From NCBI GenBank assembly GCA_013396525.1, contig VWYX01000250.1, positions 919,041-983,040 on the forward strand: a stretch of DNA of 64,000 nucleotides. Direction: 5' to 3'. The DNA comes from Chaetorhynchus papuensis. Lineage: Eukaryota; Chordata; Aves; Passeriformes; Rhipiduridae. Shown here one piece after another: positions 41,601 to 51,399 of the stretch. Position numbers and translations under genes: made by a program. How positions within the stretch are numbered: position 1 is the first letter of the stretch; each line of letters begins with the position of its first letter. The notes beneath the pieces are model-generated. The model was not told the origin of the DNA. It worked only from the letters and a program-made list of their open reading frames with translations, and ran no database searches.

Positions 41601-42698
41601 CTAGAACAGAACTAGATACATAACCGCAAGCAGCAGTAAAAAAAAGAAACTCCCAATAGTCTGAGAAGTTGGTGAAAGAAAAGTATTTTAGTGCCCTAAA
41701 TATACTTCATTTGCAGTAGTGTACATATTCTGCAATATATGTGTAGTTATATCATTGTGGTAAGTCTAAATACCTAACTAAAAATACTTTTGGCTGAGAG
41801 GGCCTTAAAGAATCAAGTATTGCATTGAATTTTATGACATCCCCTATACCTAACGGGTTCTTAAGCCTGCATCTACCTTTCTAAAAATAAGAAAGAATCC
41901 TTTAAAAAATAAGTTAATTCACACAGAAAAAAAGAGAAATAGCACGCACTTAAGGATGACTTATATAGAAAAGCATAACCAATATATACTTCCAAAAAGA
42001 ATTAGAATTGTGGTTTTGAAATGTGTGCAAAAAACAGTGACTTAATTTGCCAGTGTATCTATGTGTGTATATGTCTATTTAGCTTTCATGATATTCTCAC
42101 AAATAGTAGATGCAATAAGTGAGATTATTGAGTAGAGTCTTACATCTTTCAAACATTTTGTTCTAGCAGATCAGTAGGATGAGAGAAATAGTCTTGTTTT
42201 GTGGAATATTTTTTGTTCGTTTTTTAAAGCATGTCAATCTGAGCAATGGTAACTTTTCAACAGAAACTAGTGTAATAAAATACTTCAGAGTTAAATGTTT
42301 TTCACTATTTCTGTTTATAAATGACAGTGATTTTGAAAGTGTTTTTTCAAAGCTTTGAAATGTTTTTAGCCTCTAGCTCTCATTGACTTGGATGAATTAA
42401 TATTGGTGGTCTGATGCTAATTTATGTGACTGCTTTTGAAAACAAATTTAGGTCAAATCCTGTTTCTGTAGGAGTATCCATTAACTCTGTCATTAACTCC
42501 AGGAAATCTTTCTGTTCACAGCCTCTGTTCTTTAACTGACAATTAATTTTTTCTGACTGAGTCACCTGCCTTCAAGTATGGAGTTGCCAAATAAAGCGCT
42601 TTCTTTAAGAAGCAAGGATACTTTGTTCATGTACTGCAAACAATTTCTGTAGAAACCTAGCACCCGGGTGATGGATTTACTTTTTATTATTTTTCCAG
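32611..42698. other. Intronic stretch before the first DLG2 exon, no recognised gene
   Basis: AT-rich unique sequence with poly-A/T tracts (for example 34095-34115, 37288-37300 and 37321-37334) and a TA/GATA microsatellite (39134-39170). It includes the longest non-gap open frame of the window (minus 34681-35265, 194 codons) and a 126-codon + frame (33305-33685). Neither shows a domain, signal peptide or splice context that I recognise. Confidence 0.55.
39134..39170. repeat. TA/GATA microsatellite
   Basis: A TATATA run followed by three GATA units. The preceding AGAATCATAGAATTACATAT could be the tail of a CR1 on the minus strand, but there is no CR1 body beside it. Confidence 0.85.
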
Positions 42699-42823
42699 GG
42701 AAATTCCGGCCTGGGTTTCAGTATTGCTGGAGGAACAGATAACCCACACATTGGGGATGATCCTGGGATATTCATTACTAAGATTATACCAGGAGGAGCT
42801 GCAGCAGAGGATGGAAGACTCAG
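42699..42823 (+). CDS. DLG2: DLG2 coding exon, first half of PDZ domain 1
   Basis: This internal exon encodes 41 complete codons plus two bases, starting Gly-Asn-Ser-Gly-Leu-Gly-Phe. It contains the GLGF carboxylate-binding loop of a PDZ domain, then the conserved DLG-family beta strands and the GGAAA-DGRL turn. The acceptor is a pyrimidine stretch ending in CAG at 42696-42698, and the donor is CAG|GTAAAA at 42824. The exon begins in phase 0 and ends in phase 2, and its last two bases (AG) complete an Arg codon with the exon at 63353. DLG proteins are membrane-associated guanylate kinases that cluster NMDA receptors and potassium channels at postsynaptic sites; PDZ1 binds C-terminal S/T-x-V tails. 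The Asp-Asp-Pro-Gly-Ile segment and Pro-Gly-Gly-Ala-Ala-Ala-Glu turn match my memory of DLG2 better than DLG1 (Ser-Ser, Thr-Gly-Gly) or DLG4 (Pro-Ser, Ala-Gln). Exon identity is near certain; the paralogue call is strong but from memory. Confidence 0.95.
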
Positions 42824-45269
42824 GTAAAAACAAACTTATTATGTGTGTTTGGAAACAAAATGCATAATTATTATAATTGTTCTCTGGGAGCCACATGCCA
42901 ACTGGATCTTTCATGGGGTCAGGGGAAGTAAATGACATGACTGGAGTCTCCTTTCTGCTAAGAGAGCTGAGTCAAGGAGCTTAGAGCGACTGAATAAGGG
43001 TAGTTAAATCCTGTGTAATGGGGCATTTGATGGTGCCACCTCTTAGTACCAGGTATTTCTTTTAGTGCAAAAGGCAAGATGGGAGCAAGAGGACGAAACC
43101 TGAACATCAGCATGCAAGTCTCTGCCTGGCCTTTGTGTGTTTGTGGCTGAAGAACTACACATTGGTCTTATACATTAGGCTATCAAGACTTCCCAAACTA
43201 CAAAGCCATTGCTAAATAATCACAGCTATTTGTAGATGCTTCCTGTTATTTGGCTGCAGTAGTGAGATGTGTTTACTGCTGTTTCCAAACATTATTTTGT
43301 TCCATGAGGATGCGATGGCTGTGCTGTGTATTCTGAGTCATCTCCAGAGCAGTCTGTACTCTGTAGCTGTAGCTCCTGAAGCGAACATAGAAATCGATGA
43401 TGGGGTTCTCAAATACATGGCAGCCAGCATCTCTCTTAAACAAGAGGAACCACAGAAGTGCTTGTGCTTGCCTTTCCTTGTGGACTAAATGCCGAAAGGA
43501 TTCCGTCTATCACAGAGGCTGCCACCTTTCTGTCACTTGTGCAGCCTGCTAATGTTCCAAAAAGCCAGTTTAACTGGAGAGACTTGGGAGAAAATTCTGA
43601 TGCTTTCATGATCTCAGCACTGAAATTGGCTGTGAGAGCCTTTGCCAAAAACAGATGGTTTAAAATTCATAAAATGTACCAGATGGCAGCACCATTTTTC
43701 CTGAAGCCTTTTCCTTTAATTCAAAGCTAAAAGTAAGGGGATTTGGCCAGTTTAAAGAGCAACTTTGGGGTATTTCTTATGCTACATTAATAATTTTATT
43801 TTTGAAATGATTCTTTTTTTCCTTTTACTATGATAGTGATGAGGAGTCATGGCAGTTGGCAGTCCCTGAAGATTTTACGTTTTAACTGAGGTTGTAGATA
43901 AAAGGAATGGGACTAATATCATGTAACTTTGTGACTAAAATGCAGATATCTACCCCTATGCTAGTCTCCTAATAGTGAAGAAAAACCTAAGAATTTCTAG
44001 GTTGTGAATAATTTCATCCTAAAGTCAATGTCTAAAATAGAACAGAATAAAAGAGCCTATATTTTCATTGGTGACTCAAATGAAATGGAGTTTCTTTGCC
44101 TAGTCCAGCTGTATCAATCTGTACTGTAAATGTGTGCATTGGGCTAGATGAGCTTCATGGAAAACACAGCATGAAGAAACAGCAGTATTTGGAAATCATG
44201 CTATAGAATTTGACATGGTGTACAGCATAGGGGGGTCTTAAACTTGAAACTGCCTTTCTACTAAAAAGAAAGAATTCCTTGCAAAAAACAATGGTATCTT
44301 TTTAGTAGAATTTTTAATTACATTTGAAAGCTTTTTTAGTTTAAGATATTAAGAAGACAGAAGCAATTGCAGTATTTTGCTATCTTTGTAAGAAATCAAG
44401 TATTAATGACTCATCCCTGTATTAATTAACTACTGTAAATTCAACTCATTATTATGTCTGTGTTGTAAACATCTTGGAAAGACCTTCTAAACCCACAAAA
44501 AGTAGCATACTAATGGAATTCATTAATCCATATTAAGATTAGACCTGGCAAACTTTGTGTTTTGTAATAAAAGTTTAGCAGTACAAGTATAGTTATCTTA
44601 TTACTAAGACTTATGTAGTATTTTAAGCATATATTTGGCATGATCATTCTTCCTACCCTGAGATTTTAGAAAGATTCCTCCTTTCCTTGTTTTATCTGGT
44701 AAGTGGGTTTCACTTTGCTACAAAGACACAATCCTGTCACTTTGTAGGAGCACCTGAAAATGCAGTTATCAGTGGTCATTGCTGATATGCCACGGAAGGG
44801 GCATATCCTGGGGCAGTGTTTGCTGATTCACACGATAATTAATTTTTCAAAACAGAGAGAGTTTACCAGCTAGGGCCACTCTATAGGAACAAAAGCTCTG
44901 CAACATGCAGTAACATCTGCCAAGAATAGTGATAATGTAGGTTTATTAGCAAAAGCCCAATTTTTAATTACCTGAGAATGAGAGATTGGTGTTTATTGAC
45001 TGAATAAATATTTACTTTTTATGTCCACTTTTGCCTCAGACTGTGCCTGCAGATACTCCACATTATATAGCAGTGTGGACTGTCTGAACTGGCTTCTATA
45101 TCTACTGTCTGGTTTTAATCATAAAAGCCCTTAAAATCACTTCCACTGCATTTTACATGATGTCCCTTTGATCTGACTTAGCTGAGTGAAGTTCTCCAAA
45201 CAGCCAGACTATGAAAGCGACCTGTAAGAAATTGACTTCATGCTCCAGACCCTTGGGAATCTTTTACAT
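42824..45269. other. Intron start, no recognised repeat or exon
   Basis: About 2.4 kb after the first DLG2 exon. A GC-balanced stretch at 43260-43735 holds two overlapping + open frames (73 and 90 codons) without recognisable domains. The remainder is AT-rich and unremarkable. Confidence 0.55.
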
Positions 45270-45718
45270 GAATATATGGGTTGACAGGGGAGGAGTAGGC
45301 CAACTGAAGTTTCACATAAGTCCAACAAAAACAAATACAGCGTGCTGCACCTGGGAAGGCATAACTCTCCAGTGGGACATGTATGGTTATAAGTACATAA
45401 ACATCAGGTAATAAATACCTGATGGGAGGGAATGAAGATAAAGAAGCCAGACTTTTAACAGTAGTGCCCACTCACAGGGCAAGAAGCAATGGACAACAAG
45501 CACATGAAATTTCATTTTATCATCAGGAAACTCTTTTATGGTAAGGGTTACTGGGCACAGGTAACTCAGGCTGTGGAGTGTTCATCCTTGGAAATATTTA
45601 AAACCTGACTAAACATGTTCCTGGACAACATGTTCTAGTAAACTTGCTTCAGCAGAGAGGGTTTGACAACAGGATCTCAAGAGGTGCTTTCCAACTTAAA
45701 TGACACTGTGATTCTTTA
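45270..45718 (+). mobile_element. CR1 LINE fragment, plus orientation
   Basis: It reads along the CR1 sense strand: AAGTCCAACAAAAACAAATA with GTGCTGCACCTGGGAAGGCA, then a GTGGAGTGTTCATCCTTGGA segment, GGACAACATGTTCTAGTAAA, and the tail GCTTTCCAACTTAAATGACA with TGTGATTCTTT. It is much diverged with internal deletions. It is the first of three CR1 copies in a 1.35 kb cluster. Confidence 0.85.
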
Positions 45719-45721
45719 ATT

Positions 45722-46036
45722 TGGCCTGAGCCAGCAGTGTACTCTGGCAGCACTGAAGGCCAGCATAAAGGTGAGCAGAGATACACAAAGAAAGGGCCGG
45801 AGGCAGCAGTCACATGTTGCAATAAGGAAAATTCCAGTTGGGTCAGAGGATGAAAAAGACCTCTTTAATGTAACTGGTGATTCTGTGAGAATCTCTCTTC
45901 TCCAAGAGGTTCAGAATTCATCTGGACAAAGTCCTAAACTGTATGATTGAACTTTCAAATGGGTCCTGCTTTGGGCAGGAGATTGGACTAGACGACCTCC
46001 AAAGGTCCCTTCCAGCCTGAATTGTTCTCTGAATCT
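45722..46036 (+). mobile_element. CR1 LINE fragment, plus orientation (second of cluster)
   Basis: It starts with a GAGCCAGCAGTGTACTCTGG segment typical of the CR1 body. It ends with GGAGATTGGACTAGACGACC, TCCAAAGGTCCCTTCCAGCC and a GTTCTCTGAATCTG-type tail. It lies directly behind the preceding CR1 tail in the same orientation. It is a separate insertion, because a complete 3' end precedes it. Confidence 0.88.
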
Positions 46037-46283
46037 GCAGATTACTCTTGTATATAAAACCTGTGTGTGAGACTGAAACAAAGGTGATTAAGTTCCTGGG
46101 GTTTTCCTTTAGTGGAGAACAGTACTTCTCTTGTCAGTAGGTACAGTGCATAGTGCAGATGTATCACTTTATGACCCATATCTCTGCTTAAGAAATAGCA
46201 GTAATTATCAGCCACTTTAGACTACACTCATTTCAATAAAACATTCCTGGTTTTGGGAGACTTTCTGAACTTTCAAAATCAGA

Positions 46284-46612
46284 GCAGCACAGACGCACAG
46301 TATATATCAAGTTGGAAGGGACCCATAAGGACAATTGGGTCCAACTCCCTGCTTATCTCAGGACTACCTAAAACTAAACCGTGTGACTGAGTGTATCATC
46401 CAGATGCTCCTTGAGCTCTGTCAGGTGTGGTGCCACAACAGTTTCTCTGGGGAGCCTCTTCCAGGGATGGACCACGCTCTGAGTAGAGAATCTTTTCCTC
46501 ATGTCTAGTCTGATTTTCTGCAGAGCAGCTTCATTCCTTTTCTTCGTGTCCTGTTGCTGGTCACCAGAGAGAGGCGATCAGCACCCCCTCCAGTGCTCTC
46601 CTCAAGGAAGTA
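46284..46612 (-). mobile_element. CR1 LINE fragment, minus orientation (third of cluster)
   Basis: On the + strand, AAGTTGGAAGGGACCCATAA and GGGTCCAACTCCCTGC are the reverse-complement CR1 3' end. They are followed by CAGATGCTCCTTGAGCTCTG, GGGGAGCCTCTTCCAGGGAT and GTCCTGTTGCTGGTCACCAG from the 3' UTR and ORF2 end. It faces the previous copy tail to tail across about 250 bp. Confidence 0.9.
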
Positions 46613-48159
46613 TAACTGATACGTTTACATACTACTGTCCCTGAAATGCCCTGACTCATAGAACGAGTCCAAGAACCATCACACTACACAACTCAGATTT
46701 TAGAAGACATTTAGGTCAGTCCACTAACTTCTCAGCCAGCTCTGGAATCTTTTATGACATCCATTTAATATATAGAAAATAATTTCATATACAGTAAATA
46801 ATGTAAAACATACCATGCAGTGGAATTTTAAAAACTATTTTAAATTTAATTACCTAGCTAAATGTGAATATAATAACCTTGGAACTAAACAAACATTATT
46901 TTTTCTCTGAATGCTTCCTGCCATGTTTCTCTGAAGATTTGAGTTTCAAGTCAGGGGTAGACAGAGACTATAAGCTCTCTGGAAGTAGCAACCATTCCCA
47001 CTGAGTTGAAGGAGAATTTCTCTCAACAGTTTGATCTTTTAAGACTTTTGATGCATAAAATCTTCTGCTTCTATCTCATTAATGCCAGCTGTCCATGGGC
47101 AAACATCTACTTTTTAATAAAGAAGCTCTGAATTTAGACTTCTTTTCCTGTCTGGAAGAAAGAGAATTCCAGTAATTATGGCTCACTGCCTTTTTTTATT
47201 TGAGTTTGTGTCAGTGAAAAGCAATACTGTGTTTCAATTGCCTACATAAAGCAGAGAACTTCAATATAATATTCAGTAGTTAACTTCTGTTGACTTATTG
47301 ATCATAAGTGAAATTCTGGCTGCTAAAAGGCAACACATTTAAACCATTCATCATTCTATGAGAACAAGAGCTTATGGAACTAGTTTATGGAACTAGAAGA
47401 ACAGTTTAGTGGCATAACTTGATTGAGGGAAAAAAAACCCCTAAAAGAATAAAGCAAAGCTTTCAATTATGATCAAGTTTAAGAGATCACGGACTCACAA
47501 AGTATCAATACATTTTTAACAATCATAAATCAAAAGTATGTTGAGTCAAGAATCACTCTTGCTGATTATAGTTTCTCACAGTCTAAATTTGATTTTATGG
47601 TAGAGGTAGCTTTCTCAAAACTCTTTCTATAGGAATGAGAGGGTCATATGAGTTCCTTATGTATTGCTATAAAAATACACTTTTCCTTCTTGAAACAACA
47701 AGTTTGAAAAATGAGAATTTTAAAAGGTCTTGGGATCTAAAAAAGTAAATAAAATAATCTTGTATAGAACAAGAATTCAGATCTTAGGTTTTATACCAAT
47801 TTCTTGGTCACAGGAGTCTTACTGAACCTGTGCTAGAAAAAAGTTATTCCATATGTGCCCGAATATGAATCAGTTAATTCACAGGACTGTGAGAGAGATT
47901 TGGACAGTCTTTAGACTGAATTTCAAGGGTTAATGTTGTTCCAGAGATTATTTTGGTATTTAAGGCTGATCTGTGTACTCAAGAGGAAAGAGGGTCGATG
48001 TGAGGGCTGAGTCCAAGGGAAGCAATTGGTTGTGCCTGGGAGGATGCACATTGCCCTGGTTAGCTGCCCAGAGTTGTAGCTGTTTCATTCATTCTTTCTT
48101 CTAGGAAACTGATTTCCAGTCTCTTTCCATTTGTGAACCTATCAATTGTTTCTCCTTAG
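46613..48159. other. Intronic stretch, no recognised feature
   Basis: AT-rich unique DNA. The only local repetition is a 12-13 bp direct duplication (TTATGGAACTAG) at 47372-47396. The pyrimidine tract of the following candidate exon begins at about 48140. Confidence 0.6.
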
Positions 48160-48278
48160 GAGTGTGGACATTTGTAAGGAGAACTTAAAGAGGTTGAGAA
48201 AATCAGATCGATTGAGAGTTACCTTTGGCAGACTAATCAGAAGCAGCACTGGTACCCCCATCCAGCTGAATAACACAG
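48160..48278 (+). other. Candidate cassette exon inside the PDZ1 intron, unproven
   Basis: A pyrimidine-rich ATTGTTTCTCCTTAG acceptor precedes 119 bp, followed by a CACAG|GTTAAA donor of moderate strength. Only one frame of the segment is open, and it is the frame inherited from the DLG2 exon at 42699 (phase 2). It reads Arg-Ser-Val-Asp-Ile-Cys-Lys-Glu-Asn-Leu-Lys and onward for 40 codons. The length is not a multiple of three, so inclusion would shift the next exon and give a TGA at 63376-63378, a poison-exon outcome. Reading through the donor gives TAA at 48281. I recognise no homologue; it may be a chance pseudo-exon. Confidence 0.3.
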
Positions 48279-48464
48279 GTTAAAAAGTACTTAAGGCTGT
48301 GCATTGTTCATCTTTCCTTAGTTAATGTATCTTTCCTTTTCTTTAATTACTGATTGCTAGGAGGTTTAGCATTGTAAAGCTGCAGCACTTTTTAGGCACG
48401 AAGTGTAGTTCTACCGTCACCCTGTCAGATTTCCCCCCCACCCTCAGCTCTCAAAGTGATTTGG

Positions 48465-48605
48465 TGTGAGGAAAGGAACATTATACACATGCTAACGGCA
48501 GGAGACAAGACCCAAAGTAACTTGCCCTCAGTCATCCAGTAAATCAGGGAGAAAGCCTGGAACAGAAGAGTGATTCCTTCTCTAATGTTTCTGTGCCTTA
48601 AAGGC
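48465..48605 (-). repeat. MIR/CORE-SINE-like relic, minus orientation
   Basis: The + strand carries GTGAGGAAAGGAACATTATA, then AAAGTAACTTGCCCTCAGTC, then a CAGTAAATCAGGGAGAAAGC segment and AGAGTGATTCCTTC. In that order these mirror the reverse-complement MIR theme of GAGGAAACTG, AAGTAACTTGCCCAAGGTCA, CAGTGGCAGAGC and the tRNA-like head. The order and spacing make chance unlikely. The element is heavily diverged, as expected for an amniote-wide relic. Confidence 0.6.
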
Positions 48606-48690
48606 TTCAGTTAAATGCCTACCAGCAAAGGTTCTAAACAAATTAGATTGGTGTTCTCTTCAGTTGTCAACTAACTCGCTGTGATGTGTC

Positions 48691-48825
48691 AAAATTAAAA
48701 ATTATAAATTATAAATTTATTATAAATTTAGCTAGATATGTGTAACAAGAGAGGAACTCTGAAGACCCTTTCTCATGGATATTTGTGAATAAAAAATTTT
48801 AAAAAATTAAAAATTTAAAAAAAAA
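48691..48825. repeat. AT-only low-complexity patches
   Basis: Two runs almost entirely of A and T (48691-48730 and 48788-48825), built from ATAAATT and AAAATTTTAAA-like units with local dyad symmetry. They flank about 55 bp of ordinary sequence. Confidence 0.8.
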
Positions 48826-51230
48826 GGTAAAGACTGTGTTTGATCAAAATTTTAAAAATAAGTCTATGTTTCACTAAAGTGAAACAGAGAGGAAAAATTA
48901 TGATTCCATGCTATTAATTCAAAGCTTGAAAACTGGAATTAACAAACACTGGTATTGTGTGCCATTTACTTGAGAAACTCAAAGGAAAGGAGAAATGGAG
49001 GAGAGGAAGCAGAAGTGAGTCCCCACCTGAGAGCTGGTTAGTAACAGACCCCCTTCAGTCCTTGCCCCATGGGCTGTGCTTCGCCTCTGAGGAAAGGTCT
49101 GAAGCCCAGATACTTCCAGCAGCTGGCACACAGTTGTTGCCCATTGGTGTCCATTTGAAGCTCTAGACTGATTGCTAAAAAGTGAATTGAGAATGATGCT
49201 ATGGGGCCTTTTCAGATTAACATGAAGAGCTCTTCCCAGGAGAGATCATGTTCTTTACAAGTGTGTCATGTGCCTCTAATACAGCTTGGGAACTGGCTTT
49301 ATTCCACCATCCCTGTATATCAAAACAGAAGTGTGTCTGTTTTGTGATTAGCTCCCTAAGTCCCTGTTTGTTAACTTCTGATCTTGTGCTAAGCCTATCA
49401 GTACCAGGTCCATGCACGTTGCAATGGCACACAGCTTGTTCAGGATGTTGTTATAATTATGGTGCTGCCACAAAACACTGATTCATATCTGCACTGTTTA
49501 CAGGCCTCTGACAATGCTATTAGTTCAGTACGTAATTTAGCAGTAAGTTAATAAAGAGGCATTCACCCCATTAGGCAAAACATGCTTGCTTTGCAGACAG
49601 TCATAAATTAGATCATGAATTATTGACTGTTCACTCTGTCCTGGTTTGTGTTAGGAAGTTTGATCTTATTAACTCTCTTTGTCTGTGTAGCTGTGTGTAT
49701 CATTTTTTGACCTCCTGTGGAATTGAAAAACAGAATTACCATGGGTGATCTACATGAAAAAAGGCAGGTCATAAAATCCAAATCTGATTTTCATACATTA
49801 TTTTCAAAGTTGAATATGTCTTACCATGGCTCGCATTTTAACAACTTATATGTCTTATCATTAATGGAAAATTTGACCACTTCATTTTGTTCTCTGTTGC
49901 TTGCACCACTTCACTTTTTGTTGGCTGAATCCTTCTTTCTCTCTTTTTCCTGTGTGAAGTTGGCATTCTTTGTTCAGTGTTGCAGATCCCCACTGTGTCT
50001 CTGAGTTGGTTTATACTGTAGTATTTATCATTACTTATATTACGCTTTTCCTATTTTGAAAATAAGGTGGTAGGCTGTAAAAATTCCTTTATGAGATGCA
50101 AAGAAAGTAAAATTATGTTTTAACCGCTGAATTGTCAGGCAAAGAGAATAGAATTTAATGAGTAATGAAAGGTACCTCTCTGGCTTGTGGTATTTGAAGC
50201 TGATAAATTTTAGGAACCGCTTTGTAGACATCGATGATGGACATTTTCGTAGAAGTTTTCTTTCATTACACAAAGCATCAGTACCTTCCCCCGTGCATTT
50301 ATGAGCTGTTTTCCACTAATTGAATTCCACTGCCTGTGACTAACACTTAAGCAAGTTAGCATGGTATTAGGACTGTAGCTTACATAATGCCCATTGTACT
50401 AGAGATTCATGCCGTGGTACTGAACTGGTTAACAGGTCTCTCTCCAAAGAGTTCCTTTATTACCCATCCTGCCTGAATTACAGTCGCCCCAGAGTGCTGC
50501 AGTAGCAGAACAGCACCATGCTGCCAAATCTCAGTGATTATTTCATCAACATATTTGCACTGGTGCTGCAGTTACAAGTTTAAATAGCTCAGTGATAATT
50601 TATCTGGAGCAAGAAGCTTTCTGTGGTTGCATACCTTAGAAATCATCAGCTTTCTGTGGAGTCGAGTATTAGTCAAGGAAAAAATATTTCACATGTCTTC
50701 CGGTACTCAACAGGAATAACCCTCTGGGGTACTATTGAATTTTTCATTTCTTTCAGTTTCCTCGAAACCTGAAAATAAGATTTTAGATGAAAAAATAAAC
50801 TGACCTGAGTGACCATAAAAAAAAAAAAATTAAGTTCCTTTTAGGCAGCAAAGATCTGATTTTAAAACATTTAAGAAAAAAACTTGGTCAACTATTTTGT
50901 TTCTGACAGCCAAAACCAATAGTACATGGTGAGACAGTTCATAGTCTGTCTAAACTTATGGCTGTGGTTTGCATAAACAATTTGGACTTTCAGACTTTAG
51001 CCAAGCCATGCTTCCTGACAGTACCTGGTCATTGTTGTTACATTCCTTACTCTGCTTTTACTGAAGGTGTTAGAGCAGGGGTTCGAAATTTATTCCCCAC
51101 AACATGCCGATTTTAATATCAAACTTGCAAGATGTAGGAATACTTTGTTTCGATGTGCTGCTCATGCCGTGCCATCTTGTGTGTTACTCTGAATCCAAGC
51201 AACACAAACAGAGCAGCGTGCAAACAGGTA
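48826..51230. other. Intronic stretch, no recognised gene
   Basis: Ordinary AT-rich intron with a somewhat GC-richer block around 48990-49170. No repeat family or exon recognised, apart from a poly-A tract at about 50818-50830. Confidence 0.6.
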
Positions 51231-51399
51231 CCGCCCAGAGAAAACCCCAAAGCCTGAGTTGCAGCTGTGTTGTATGCAGCCTAATGGTACTGATGCTCTG
51301 AAGCTGCTGGAGTTTCTTACTGAACTTGAACAACGTGTTTTCTCCTCCTCCATTCGTGTTAAGGCTGCACCTATGCTGGCAATAGCTATTCCAATCACA

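Larger units (their letters stand above)
1..42698 (+). other. DLG2: Upstream DLG2 intron (partial, 5' end outside window)
   Basis: The first recognised exon starts at 42699 in phase 0. In DLG genes the preceding exon should encode the segment ending just before the GLGF loop; I looked for it and for alternative DLG2 first exons on the + strand and recognised none. The whole 42.7 kb is therefore best read as intron, in keeping with the very large introns known for DLG2. It could still hide short alternative first exons that I cannot recognise by eye. Confidence 0.8.

Noticed and set aside
42699..42823. Assignment to DLG1 or DLG4
   Set aside because: DLG1 has a Ser-Ser/Thr-Gly-Gly and DLG4 a Pro-Ser/Ala-Gln pattern at the diagnostic positions as I remember them; this exon and the next fit DLG2 throughout.
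43267..43730. Two overlapping + frames just after the DLG2 exon as an alternative exon
   Set aside because: The frames do not continue the DLG2 frame through a recognisable acceptor, and several stop codons intervene after the donor at 42824.
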